Assembly (NCBI RefSeq): GCF_963678635.1
Contig: NC_087071.1
Coordinates: 22,828,013-22,892,012 of the forward strand
DNA from: Symsagittifera roscoffensis
Taxonomy: Eukaryota; Xenacoelomorpha; Acoela; Convolutidae
DNA: 64,000 nt
Reading direction: 5' to 3'
Below, one piece after another: positions 54,673-64,000 of the stretch. A program made the translations under genes and the position numbers. The stretch's first letter is position 1. Each line of letters begins with the position of its first letter. Below the pieces are notes generated by a model. That model was not told where the DNA came from and did no database searches. It saw only the letters and a list, made by a program, of their open reading frames with translations.

Positions 54673-54978
54673 TTAAGTTGTGAGGTACTTGTAACAAAAA
54701 CAAAGTATTTGTCGAACTAAATGGAAGCCTTCTTTACTCAAAATAATCGCACGTTTTTTGACAACACTGGTTTTTGGAGTTATTAAGTATTTGTATGCTG
54801 TCTCGAATCGTTCGATGTTTGCGATTTTAACGGGTGCGTTTCCATTGACTACATTGAGCAAACATTCACAAATAAGTGTTATGATCTCACGATTTGAAGT
54901 TTTTCTAATTAATCTTCTTAGCTGGTCAGGTTTCAGTTGTACCATATGCCGCAGAATAGATAAGTTTTTCTTTTTCAT
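54673..54978 (-). CDS. Conserved small Polinton protein, 101 aa
   Basis: All-helical and basic, with LRRLIRKTSNREIITLICECLLNVVNGN, a segment shared by many Polinton and adintovirus-like elements. The function is not established; a capsid-accessory or DNA-binding role has been supposed. Starts 24 nt before the ATPase stop region. Confidence 0.65.
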   Translation of the reverse strand: MKKKNLSILRHMVQLKPDQLRRLIRKTSNREIITLICECLLNVVNGNAPVKIANIERFETAYKYLITPKTSVVKKRAIILSKEGFHLVRQILCFCYKYLTT

Positions 54979-55001
54979 TTGTGATTGGAGTAGTTTCTGC
55001 T

Positions 55002-55628
55002 TCAGATAAGGGTAAATAAAAAACTGTTGGCCCAGGTGGTGTGATATTTGAACAATATCTCAAACAATCTGATGTACGGGGGGTCCAAGTCGATTAGAAG
55101 ATGTGCAAAAGAGTCTCTGGTAGCTAATTCGTAACAGTTTCTCAAAATTTTTGATACATTCAATTGTCTTCCTAAAAGATCTAGTTGCTGAACGTCGCGA
55201 GGCGATTTCAACAGAATGATGTGTGAAGTGTTCAAATCAATCGTACGCGACCATCGACTTTGTTGAAACAAGTTATGCTTAACATATATTACATCTATCC
55301 CTCTATGTCTACCCGCTGTCGCTAACCTAACAAATTCCTTGTCATTATAGATGTCTTCACATGAATCATTGAAAACTAGAAGAACATTTTCTAATTTTCT
55401 CACAGATTCGAATCCGTCGAATTTCATGAACTTCACATTCACTTCGCGAGAAGACACTTTTTCTGAGAATGCAGGTTGCATCTCTTTGTAAAGATATAGA
55501 ACGGTTCCAAATTTAGGGTAAAAAGTATTTCCCATCAAAAGTTTCAAAATTAACTCAGTTTTCCCGGATCCTGAAGGTCCCACTATCGCCATAAAATTTC
55601 TTGTCGAAGTATCAATCACTTTATTCAT
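55002..55628 (-). CDS. FtsK/HerA-type packaging ATPase
   Basis: Walker A GPSGSGKTE near residue 17 and Walker B LLVFNDSCED near residue 85. I chose the ATG at 55628 because it forms an ATGA with the stop of the membrane ORF upstream and gives the standard short N-terminus; an in-frame start at 55700 is possible. It pumps the genome into procapsids. Intact, about 208 aa. Confidence 0.9.
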   Translation of the reverse strand: MNKVIDTSTRNFMAIVGPSGSGKTELILKLLMGNTFYPKFGTVLYLYKEMQPAFSEKVSSREVNVKFMKFDGFESVRKLENVLLVFNDSCEDIYNDKEFVRLATAGRHRGIDVIYVKHNLFQQSRWSRTIDLNTSHIILLKSPRDVQQLDLLGRQLNVSKILRNCYELATRDSFAHLLIDLDPPYIRLFEILFKYHTTWANSFLFTLI

Positions 55629-55855
55629 ATTCTTGGGTTTGGTAGTACGTAACCAACCAAGCCTGATAAAATCGAGAACCAAACTGACGTTTCTTCGCAA
55701 CTTAATTTAGTGAAAGAAAGTTTGAGAATGCAGAAAGTTAGTAAAATTAGAATTACTACCATTTGCGCAACAAAAACTACTTCAGACCTTGGCAAAGTTA
55801 CATTGTTAAAAAACCTTCCATGATTTTTTTTCACTGTTTGTCTCGTTATAAACAA
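55625..55855 (-). CDS. Small transmembrane protein, 76 aa
   Basis: Central hydrophobic span (VVILILLTFCILKL) and a C-terminal GYVLPNPRI signature that I associate with Polinton small membrane proteins. Its TGA stop overlaps the ATPase start (ATGA, 55625-55628), suggesting coupled translation. Confidence 0.65.
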   Translation of the reverse strand: MFITRQTVKKNHGRFFNNVTLPRSEVVFVAQMVVILILLTFCILKLSFTKLSCEETSVWFSILSGLVGYVLPNPRI

Positions 55856-55982
55856 ACTCTGTTACTATTGTTGCGTCAGGTTCATCTACTGCTGTTGTTG
55901 CTTCTGACATTTGAGAAACTATTTATTCTACAGACTGTGTTAGACTTTTTCTCTCTTTGAATGAAGCTTGTAAAAAATTGAA

Positions 55983-56487
55983 TTAGTTTTGAGAACAGTA
56001 AAAAATTTCATAACGTGTGAAATCTCTATCATTTATGACATGCATTTCTAGAACAAAGTTTGCTAGGATATTTGCAGTTTTTTCGTAGTACATTATTTTC
56101 TTCACAGTATCCTCTTTCACAATCGTCTTAATCTCATCTGGCAATTCACTGCTGTTTAGATCCATCTGAACTCCTGGCTGACGTTTGGGTACTAAGACTA
56201 GTTCGGGAAGATATACTCCTCGCTTGCTGGCTAACATTTCTGATAAACTTGAATCTCTGGAAGTATACAAATTGATCAATAACTGGAAAAAACTTCTTCA
56301 ACGTAGACAACTCTTCTTCGGAAATTATTATTTGCTCCTTCCTCTGAACAATTTGGCCACTGCAATCAATACGCTCTATTCTCGTTAATGAAATTTTAAT
56401 ATCACCCTCTAGAGTCATCCACGCACAAAGCATTGAGTTTGGTGATAGGTATGTCTCCACTTTCGCTGATCTCTCGCTGTTGTTCAT
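55983..56487 (-). pseudogene. Small Polinton ORF in two overlapping frames
   Basis: Frame A (56487-56146, 113 aa) starts MNNSERSAKVETYLSP and has a KISLTRIERIDCSGQI strand segment. Frame B (56279-55983) carries MLASKRGVYLPELVLVPKRQPG. The frames overlap by about 130 nt around a T6/A6 run near 56290, so one gene with an indel is the simplest reading. Function unknown. Confidence 0.5.
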
Positions 56488-56971
56488 TTTTCAACCAATC
56501 ATAAAAGACCTTGGTTTTCTTCAGGGCAGAATGATTCCTGGAGTTGTAGTGTGGAATATGTTTATTGCAACTTGGATAATTTTTAAAATATAAGTTTTCA
56601 ACCCGAGGACAGCCCAAATCATCCAGGTTTTCAATCTTTCGGTCCAAGTACTTGGCCAAAAATTCTGTCTTTTCTTTTCCTTTAGCGTAAAACACGGCAC
56701 CGGGATTTCTCAACACAAAACTCTGAAGTATTTGATTCAAGTTTATGTAAAGGTAATCACCGTTTTCCCAATGGAGACCGTGTAAATAATTTGTTAACCA
56801 GTTGTAAGCTTTTTGTTCAAGCTTTGGTAGTATATTGAAATTCACTGGAGGTAGGAAAATGAGTCGATCGCTGTAGTCTGAAGTTGTTATTGCTAATTCT
56901 TTAACCACAAAAGCGTTTTTCTTGTAACGAAAGCCTTCCACGTCAAGCACAACTGATCTCTCGCCTAGCAT
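56402..56971 (-). CDS. DnaQ/RNase H-like fold candidate, 189 aa
   Basis: Starts MLGERSVVLDVEGF: the D-x-E in DVEG fits motif I of DEDD exonucleases. Later segments NWLTNYLHGLHWENGDYLY, VFYAKGKEKTEFL and DLGCPRVENLY match a family that is widespread in arthropod Polinton-like loci as I remember it. Overlaps its neighbours by 7 and 86 nt. Nuclease activity is inference. Confidence 0.55.
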   Translation of the reverse strand: MLGERSVVLDVEGFRYKKNAFVVKELAITTSDYSDRLIFLPPVNFNILPKLEQKAYNWLTNYLHGLHWENGDYLYINLNQILQSFVLRNPGAVFYAKGKEKTEFLAKYLDRKIENLDDLGCPRVENLYFKNYPSCNKHIPHYNSRNHSALKKTKVFYDWLKNEQQREISESGDIPITKLNALCVDDSRG

Positions 56972-57399
56972 TCTAGTAAATGATAAACTTCTGGTTTTTT
57001 CAACTTAATGAAAAGGCAGAACGCAATTCCACTCAAATGTCCCAATAAGCTGTTGTTACAGTTCCAGGGCAACATGTAACAGTACGTGGGACCCTGTTGA
57101 TAAAATTCGTGTATAAATCCGGCCGCATCGTGCAAAATAGCGTGCAATCGTAAAATTTTGGAATTTTTCAAGGATTTGTCCAAGGAAGAGTTATCAATAC
57201 CAATCAAGCCACCATAAGGTCTCAACTTAATTAAAATGTCGTAGTTAAGGTTATCAGAACTAACAAAAAACAGAGAACATGCAGCTAGAAAATAGTTGCG
57301 TCGGTTAGAATTATCAGGATAAGTTTGTTTCAAAGACGTATAAATTTCGGAAATTATTTTCAAATCAATAGGAGTTACTCTGCTTTTTTGCAATTTCAT
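56965..57399 (-). CDS. Unrecognised 144-aa Polinton ORF
   Basis: Contains PTYCYMLPWNCNNSLLGHLSGIA, a helix-rich region and a basic N-terminus. It overlaps the upstream ORF by 35 nt and the downstream one by 7 nt, so it belongs to a compact gene cluster. No family recognised. Confidence 0.5.
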   Translation of the reverse strand: MKLQKSRVTPIDLKIISEIYTSLKQTYPDNSNRRNYFLAACSLFFVSSDNLNYDILIKLRPYGGLIGIDNSSLDKSLKNSKILRLHAILHDAAGFIHEFYQQGPTYCYMLPWNCNNSLLGHLSGIAFCLFIKLKKPEVYHLLEC

Positions 57400-57841
57400 T
57401 GTTTATTTTTTCCAACACCTCTCCAACCTGCTGAATTTTAAGCCAGTGGAAAAAAAAGTGACCTTGCAAATACCATTTAGTCTCATTAAGATAACGGTGG
57501 TAAATAATTAAATAAACCACCGGAAGTTTTTTGTATTTTGATAGCTTGTTGAAACATAGACGGATTTTTCTCTCCAAGTCTTTATCAACCCTTTTTGAGG
57601 TTAAATCAAACGAATAGTCAAATACGTTTTCATAATCAGCAAAATTCAAATCGCTCACAGTACCATACTGTTGTTTTGTAGAAATGCACCAAGAGATTTG
57701 TTGAAGCTCACTCAAATAAAATTGTTCTTTGAAAATTAATTCGTATTCTTTCTTTGAAATTTCCTTTGCCCTTTCGAGGAAGACGACGTAGCGTTTATTA
57801 CTAATTTTGAAAAATGAGTTTTTTTCTGCGGTTGAAAACAC
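57365..57841 (-). CDS. Unrecognised 158-aa Polinton ORF
   Basis: First gene at the right end. Aromatic-rich and basic with a possible C-terminal helix (EVLEKINNEIAKK). Codes in the same direction as the rest of the element. No family recognised. About 370 bp of non-coding DNA separates it from the right terminal repeat. Confidence 0.5.
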   Translation of the reverse strand: MFSTAEKNSFFKISNKRYVVFLERAKEISKKEYELIFKEQFYLSELQQISWCISTKQQYGTVSDLNFADYENVFDYSFDLTSKRVDKDLERKIRLCFNKLSKYKKLPVVYLIIYHRYLNETKWYLQGHFFFHWLKIQQVGEVLEKINNEIAKKQSNSY

Positions 57842-58210
57842 TCTTAATTGTAAATGTTCATTATCAATATCTTCAGTACACCAAGTTCCCTCTTATTTCA
57901 TTTTTTTTATTTCAAAATTTGACAAATTTATCATTTGGTATATTTTGCCCAGAAACGGCCGCCGCCTTTTGAGAGTAATTTCAATTTACTGCCTTTTCAC
58001 CATAAAATTTAGGTCAAGTTAAGGAATTAGTTTACTGCTGCCAACAGTTAAGCTACGCTGCCAAATTGGCCGGCGCATTTTTACCATAAAAGTCAATTCC
58101 CCGTTCACTAACAAATTTCAACTAGGTCGAAAGTTCATTTGCCCGAAACAAATATAACAATTAATATGATTCATATAATTAACCAGGACCAATAATAAGG
58201 ACCCCAAAAA

Positions 58211-58442
58211 TTGGAATTAGAAAGAATTTTGTATCGTGTCCCTTGTTGTTAAGCTAAACTTAGCAAGATCCTAAGTAGGGGGTCTTCTGCTTTTTGGGTG
58301 GAAAATTTCTTTCGTTTACAAAATCCTAGGATAGGGGTCCTCCAAAAAATTAAGGACCCCTTTCCTAGGATTTTGCTTTACGTGAGGACCCCCCTTAGGA
58401 AGGACCCCCCCCTTAGGATCCGGGACACGATACAATACTACT
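58211..58442. repeat. Polinton right terminal inverted repeat
   Basis: Inverse of 40270-40453 but about 48 bp longer, owing to an extra segment at about 58240-58315. Ends ...ACTACT followed by the ATTGAA duplication at 58443-58448. Confidence 0.9.
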
Positions 58443-58448
58443 ATTGAA

Positions 58449-60203
58449 CAAAACTGAGTTTAAAGAATTAAGAATCAAATTCATAAATCAAGTTAAATTG
58501 TTTATAAACACTCGCCTAATTAACAAATATGCATCCTTCCAATCTCAAAACACTGACTCAAAACACTCTGATTTGGAAAATGCTCTAATACGTTTTTTTA
58601 TAGTGAGCAGTATTGCTTAAGGTGTAGCTTGATTTTATATCAGATTTAAGATTGCGACTAACGATATCACATTAGATCACTTACCAGCTGTTTCCTGAAA
58701 TTTTATGAGAGAACCTCACTTATGTTTCCTTTTTTTTGTATCGTACTACAAGATGTCGGACCGAAAGGATTTTCTAGCAGCCTCAAAAGTTTAAATTAAA
58801 ATTGAATGTTTTTCCAAAATTCTCTTGAGTGAAGTAAAAATTGAGTTGGTAGCTGAGTTAGATTAGAAATCCAAAGAAAAATGCGCATCTGGGGGATCTC
58901 AGCGGTCAAAACAATTTTATCATTTGGTCATACTCTGTTTGAGACATATATTTAACAACCATTTACTATGTTCTTCTGCTCTGTTTTACTGTTAAAGTTG
59001 ATATGCTCCAAATAGTTTTGGGCAAATAGTTCGTCAGTTTCTAATAACTCATTGTTTTGATGATGTTCAAATGAGTAGTGACATAAAATGGTTATGAAAT
59101 GTTAAAACAACGCTTGGATACTGTAAGAATGGGTCATTTGTTTCTCTCGGTTTTAGTTGGTTATTTCTTTGTTATTTCAGATCTGAAAAAATTGAGTCAA
59201 ATCTAACTTCAGGTCTGAATTTTTTTCTATTTTTTTCCAATTTCTTTGATTTTGACTGAATTTTTGCTACTTTAGGTTCTTCTGTATTTGATAGCTTCTG
59301 ATAGCTATTGGTATTAGCATGTACTCAGAAAAGTCTCCAATCGGAGACGACTGATATATGTTTCCCAAAACATGGGACACGCATTATCATGGGAAGCCGT
59401 AAACATCGAAAACGCACAAGTAGCACATTAAAATCAAAAGTTTGATAAGTCTTTTAACACTTTTTGAATTTTTTTGAACTTTAAAACATTTAAACAAGAA
59501 ATTTAGTTTGAAAACAAAACAACGATTTGTGTAATTATTCGGAGGTTTCTGTTTGCTGATTAATCTACATTTAAATGTGTATTGCGGAACCAGCACAGCA
59601 ATGAAAATTCAATTGTTTGTTCCAAATGAAAATATTAAAAATTAACAAAAAAATTGGCAGATCTAATTTCAGATCTTAAGTTTCGTTTTTAAGGTTACTT
59701 CATATCTGAAATTTCAAAATTGTAATAAAGATCTGAAATAACGCAATTTAGATGGGAGAATGAACTTATGAACAAACAAAGAAATTTTGATTTTGTATAG
59801 AAAATCCGCCTGTTACGGGTATTGAAATTTGTTTCAAAATTAGCAAAACTTAAGTTTTGTTTTGATAGTAAATAGGAATGGAATCTAGCGCTGTTGACTG
59901 CTTAGTTTCATTTAATTTCAATGTTTGGTGTCACAAGAACCAACCAAAGACTTTTCGAAGTATCAATCTTACGCTGTTTTAAGCTGCGTGAGCATCGCCG
60001 CCGGTTGTTATAAAAATTAGTTAGACCTGTACTGTTCAAAGCTGATAGTACCATTTTGTTATGATTATTCAAATTTAATTCTTGTTTTTGGTTATATATG
60101 TGGTTTAATCACGAGCACTGCAAGTAGTTTTCTTGAAGAATATAATATTGCTGTGGTATCCCTAATGTAAGTTTTATCACGCTGTTGAATTATATTGAAA
60201 ATC
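58449..60203. other. Intergenic stretch
   Basis: No supported gene. Holds the foldback listed at 59171-59742. Confidence 0.5.
59171..59742. repeat. Candidate foldback/MITE, 572 bp
   Basis: GTTATTTCAGATCT at 59171 is repeated inverted at 59729-59742, with further CAGATCT and AGATCTGAA words inside each arm. No clear target duplication seen. Confidence 0.4.
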
Positions 60204-60518
60204 ATGGATAATCTTCAAGAAGTACGCACAACCGTCGATGAAAGCCATTCTCCAAACCCTGGCTTCCCAAAATGCGAAGACAGAAATGTCGCCCAATGGA
60301 CTGCAGATGATGTGAAAGAGTGGTTAGTTGGAATCGGATTCAAAGAATCACATATAAAAAAAACAAGGCTGGGGTCATTTACTGGAGAAGGCTTAATGGA
60401 GTTGAAAAACTGGCAGGCTACGATGCCAAAAATTTTCCTCGAGTTCTGTTGCAGTAGATTTGGCATCCAAGATAGCAAATTGATTGTTGATTTTAGCGCT
60501 GCTATCAGAAAATTGTAG
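60204..60518 (+). CDS. SAM-domain paralog of the ARM-TIR-SAM gene, truncated
   Basis: 104 codons from ATG 60204. From PGFPKCED through QWTADDVKEWLVGIGFKES to the AIRKL C-terminus it parallels residues ~180-269 of the TIR-SAM part of the 8.5-10.2 kb gene. DNA similarity continues a little upstream (AATTATATTGA), where the TIR C-terminus would be, but that frame is closed by a stop. So it is either a SAM-only gene or a 5'-truncated pseudogene. A SAM-only protein could act as a dominant partner of the full protein (speculative). Confidence 0.7.
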   Translation: MDNLQEVRTTVDESHSPNPGFPKCEDRNVAQWTADDVKEWLVGIGFKESHIKKTRLGSFTGEGLMELKNWQATMPKIFLEFCCSRFGIQDSKLIVDFSAAIRKL

Positions 60519-63254
60519 ATCAAAGCCCGTGTTATTATTTTACTAAAAATACAAAAAATCACTCACTAACTACGACTGTAATAATCATGTAAATAGATCA
60601 AGATCTTATTCGAATCTTTTTTTTTGTAAAAAATAACAATTATAATGGATTCTTTAATCATATAAGGAGAGTGGTTTGTTTGTATTTTAGATATTCAAAA
60701 TATCTCTTTACTCAAATTACTTACTCAAAAAACAAGCATAACATAAGTTTCCGATCGAAGTAGCCTTCGATTTTTTTGAATTATGAATTATCCATTTGTT
60801 ATAAAACTTTTTCTAAATTTTCTCATTTTTCTTATTCAGATTATTTAATTATTTGCGTTGAAGCAAGATTGCTTCCTTCTGTAATTTTTTAGTGTTGGAA
60901 TGGAGGTGAAATTGCAATTGATCAAAATTTAAAGTTTCCTCAATTCATTATAAACTTCTCCGCGCCAAAAAATAAAATTAAAAAATAATGATCAGTTTTT
61001 CAAATTTGGTTTTCGAAATTTAAAAAAAAAAAATGCGTTAGTTTCTTCGCACTCTTTGCGAGTGATCGAAATAATAAGCGGTTGACAATAAGTTCAATTG
61101 ACAAAAATGTAGGGGCTAAAAACTAAGATGATTGATCAAGCTTCCCTGCTTCCTTGACCTTGGTAATCATGATAATAATAAATATTACGAACTGTTAGAA
61201 ACACAAACTTCAGCAGTTCCATAAAAGTGAGAAAAAATGTAGGCCCCGCGGTCTTGATTCTAGCATCTGTCTGTTTACCGATGAGCACAGAATAATCACC
61301 TCTACAAAACCTCATGAAAGCAAATTGCGATGAACATAAGAAAAAATCTATAGAACCGTATATTTTATACTTTTTCCCATAAATATCTATATCCATTTGA
61401 CCTTTTTCCTTAGTTCTATTGATGGCAATTGTACACAGTTACAAGAAGAGCTAGCATATAGCCTTCGCCTGTTTATGTCGATATCTGGATTCCCAATACA
61501 GAGTTCAATTCCAAGTACACTGTGGGGAGTGTCGTATTTAACATTGAAGATTATTAGTTTGAAACTGACGAAAATTTAAGTGAGACTCACATGTTTTTAA
61601 AAGCCACCCGGTTTTTGTCAGCGGGTTTTTGCCACCCGGGTTGACTCGGTACACTGAAAAGGCTAGTCACTCAGTTTCATACATGTTTTCATGAAAAAAA
61701 GGCTCGGTATTCAATTATCACTTATGAGACTTGTATGACTAGCACTCTTCCATATTGATAATGTATGCCAGCTATGAGAATTGTATAGCTAGTTTTTTTC
61801 AACACCTGCTATTTTTTTCGGGCCATAGTTAAAGTATTCCCTCTTAGATTTTTTGTTACATTTTTCTGTTTAATTTGATTTTCGCTTGATTTTTTGTATT
61901 AGAGTTCTCCCTTTTAAAGACAGCTTTGGCCGAACAAAAGTATCGAACCTTATTCTCTAGAACAAAAAAATTCAGGAAAACCGTTTCTGTGACAAGAGTT
62001 TTTTTCTGGTTGAAACATGTTGTTCATACAGTTTCTATACAAGGAAAATTGTGTGAGAGTATAGTAATTTTTTTCAAAATTGATAACTTTAACAACCAAT
62101 TTTTACATATGAATTGTGTCTCTCAAGAAATCTGTAAAACTATAAAAATTGCTTTGCTGCTCATACTTAATGTATAGCCCTATATTAGTGTCACTGCCCT
62201 CGTATCCTCCACCACAAATATATTCTGGGCTGTAATTCTGCAAAACTACTTTCCGCAAAGAGTTTTGCTGGTATGATCCGTAATAGATCGTTCAAAAGGC
62301 CCTGGCCGAAGCACCGCTGAATGTTCGAATGAAAAATCTCTTTTCCCATTAGGAAGTACAAGTTAGCTCAACATTACTTGTTACATTCATCTGTTCACTT
62401 TGAATTTCGCTCGAATTTCTGTTCTGGGCTTCGGCATTTTTCAGATTGCCTGACGACATGACATATATAACAGAAATGGGTTCCTGTTAGCTGATTGGAA
62501 AACTCACTGCGTGCTTATGATGACAGTCGTTGAGATTCTATCATATGCCTTAATTTGCGATAGTCGCAGAAATTGGACTCTTCGCTTTGATGTTCAGGTT
62601 ATCGTACTCTGGTCATTTCCTGCGAAGTTTTCTTCGAAGAGAAGAGTACTCACTCAGGCATGGTATGCAATTCGGTGGAAACTCTCATACCCGAAACACC
62701 GAATGCGCGAAAATAAAAATCAGCCAATCAGATTTCAGTTATCTAAAATTTGGAAAGAAAGTAAACATTTCTAGGGAATGAGTATTTTTATTGGCCGAAC
62801 ATTAAAACGGCAGAAAAGTGCAAATTGTCACTGACGCCGCCGAATTGGAACAAATTTTATATTTCAGAAGTTTCCCTATGAAAGAAGCAAAACATTGCTT
62901 CATTTAATTGAATAGCAATTGCTTCTTTTTAAAGATTGACTTTCGACTAATTTTATTTCCGGTCATTCGCTCACGAGTTTTTTCGCGCATTCGGTCCTCC
63001 ACGCATTTAAATAGTCCCCATGCAATTCTAGTAACAAAGGAGAATTATTTGAGGAAGGTACAATTACAAGCTGTCATTTTTTCATGATGTTAAGGTGACG
63101 AGTTGCTTACAGAAAAATCAGATTTAATTTTGCCGGTAATTCCTGTATCGAGGTTCAGAGACTTTTTACAGCTCGATACACAGTCTATGAGATTTAACAT
63201 AAATGGAACCAGTTTACAACTATAGTTTCTTTAATACATTTTTATTCCCCCTGT
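60519..63254. other. Intergenic stretch
   Basis: No supported gene. A 16-bp inverted word (ACCGAATGCGCGAAAA) occurs at about 62698-62713 and, inverted, 62980-62995, a possible small foldback. Confidence 0.5.
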
Positions 63255-63479
63255 AAAATGTTTATTACTAACCAATCATGATCCATAACTGGTTAGTAAT
63301 AAATATTCAGAGAGTTATTAACAAAGATTGGAATAAGTTACTTTCTTCCCTCTTCTAACTTTGCGATAAAAACAAGTATATCACTAGATCTACTGAGATT
63401 GGGATATATAATATATAAGAATAAGAATAGGATTGATTTTAGACTGGAGAGTTGCACGAATACATCCGGCCGAAAATAG
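63255..63479 (+). repeat. Old LTR fragment of the same Gypsy family
   Basis: Diverged LTR sequence from the ACTAACCAATCATGATCCAT region to GTTGCACGAATACATCCGGC, matching the middle of the LTR at 63540-63785. It ends abruptly at the start of the newer LTR at 63480. Confidence 0.75.
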
Positions 63480-64000
63480 TGGAACCAGATCTAAACTATA
63501 TTTTATTATTGGATGTTTTATCATTATAGAATATTTAATACTAACCAATCATGATCCATCTAACTAACAACCCACTTATCTGAAAGTGCTGAAATTACTC
63601 GTAATATCAGCACCAGAGAGACTTGAATTTAACTTAGAACTTAGTTGCCTCTCCCAGAGACCTACTCGCAATAAACCAGTATACTCTAGATCTATTGAGC
63701 CTAATTGAGACTAGCAGATATAAGAGTACGATTAAAATCGGTATTAGACTAAGAAGTTGCACGAATCTATCCGGCCGAAAATAAGAAGATACCGTGACGA
63801 GCAGACGGTTTACCCTTTCTGAAATTACTCTGTGAGTTAAACCTAGAACATAACTCATCTGGTGCGACCAAAAGTCTCGAACAAGACCTTGAAAACAAAT
63901 TAGCTTAGAACTAGCAAAATAGATTAGAATTAGACAAAAACACTTTCAAAATGTTACACGACAATAATTTAATTAAAGTGTCTCTACGACTCAAAAAATC
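63480..64000 (+). mobile_element. 5' end of a second Gypsy element copy, plus strand
   Basis: LTR at 63480-63857 (TGGAACC...AACTCA, about 378 bp, AATAAA at 63670-63675), primer site TGGTGCGACCA at 63860-63870, then the leader ORF from 63951 to the window end. The LTR is clearly diverged from the 410-bp LTRs of the minus-strand element, so this is an older or subfamily member. The body lies outside the window. Confidence 0.9.
63951..64000 (+). CDS. Start of leader ORF in the second Gypsy copy (partial)
   Basis: MLHDNNLI... matches the start of the 77-aa leader ORF of the first element (32238 downwards). Truncated by the window edge. Confidence 0.5.
   Translation, partial: MLHDNNLIKVSLRLKK

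Larger units (their letters stand above)
40270..58442 (-). mobile_element. Maverick/Polinton, 18.2 kb, full length
   Basis: Defined by inverted terminal repeats starting AGTAGTATTGTATCG on both ends and a perfect 6-bp target duplication. It encodes PolB, integrase, packaging ATPase, adenovirus-type protease, major and minor capsid proteins and small conserved ORFs, nearly all on the minus strand. Polintons integrate by their own integrase and replicate with protein-primed PolB; the capsid set suggests virions. Broken frames in PolB, integrase and capsid indicate decay, partly confounded by possible homopolymer errors. Confidence 0.95.

Noticed and set aside
1-64000. CRISPR arrays, bacterial operons or rRNA genes
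   Set aside because: No regularly spaced identical repeats and no rRNA-like stretches; introns and element types are eukaryotic.

Overview
The window is AT-rich invertebrate-type nuclear DNA with a 200-base assembly gap. Two things show it is eukaryotic: genes with GT-AG introns and polyadenylation signals, and a dense load of animal-type mobile elements (a Ty3/Gypsy LTR retroelement, a Maverick/Polinton and a non-LTR element). The only host-type genes are an armadillo-TIR-SAM protein gene at 8.49-10.24 kb and a shortened SAM paralog at 60.20-60.52 kb. I cannot fix the phylum from sequence alone.

Layout. 1-8.1 kb is gene-free with local duplications. 8.1-10.4 kb is the ARM-TIR-SAM gene. 10.44-13.83 kb plus 32.74-33.30 kb is a diverged tandem duplication whose second copy is split by a giant retroelement. 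13,832-32,736 is that element, on the minus strand: an 18.9-kb Ty3/Gypsy element with two 410-bp LTRs that I see as identical, flanked by the 4-bp target duplication CTAC. 33.3-35.0 kb is a decayed non-LTR retrotransposon. 35.0-40.26 kb is gene-free. 40,270-58,442 is a complete Polinton with inverted terminal repeats that start AGTAG and a 6-bp target duplication ATTGAA. 58.4-63.25 kb is mostly gene-free. 63,255-64,000 holds an old LTR fragment of the Gypsy family, interrupted by the 5' end of a second, plus-strand copy that runs off the window.

The Gypsy element is the most unusual object here. In transcription order it carries a leader ORF (77 aa), a basic/acidic ORF (155 aa), one continuous 2740-aa Gag-Pol, two small membrane ORFs (76 and 62 aa), a ~379-codon open frame with no ATG, an 872-aa Env-like glycoprotein and an unrecognised 597-aa ORF. 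Neighbouring frames overlap by 4 nt (ATGA, twice), 13 nt and 26 nt, which suggests polycistronic expression by coupled reinitiation. The glycoprotein looks closer to chuvirid-type glycoproteins than to insect errantivirus Env (inference).

The Polinton carries protein-primed-type DNA polymerase B, a retroviral-type integrase, a packaging ATPase, an adenovirus-type protease, a major capsid protein, a minor capsid/penton-like protein, a small basic core protein and several conserved small ORFs, almost all on the minus strand. PolB has two well-formed spliceosomal introns but also three in-frame stops. Integrase and capsid are each broken by a frameshift at a homopolymer. A 3.7-kb block bounded by 122-bp inverted repeats lies inside it and carries the only plus-strand genes, one with a HUH-like motif and one PC4-like. 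It may be a nested element.
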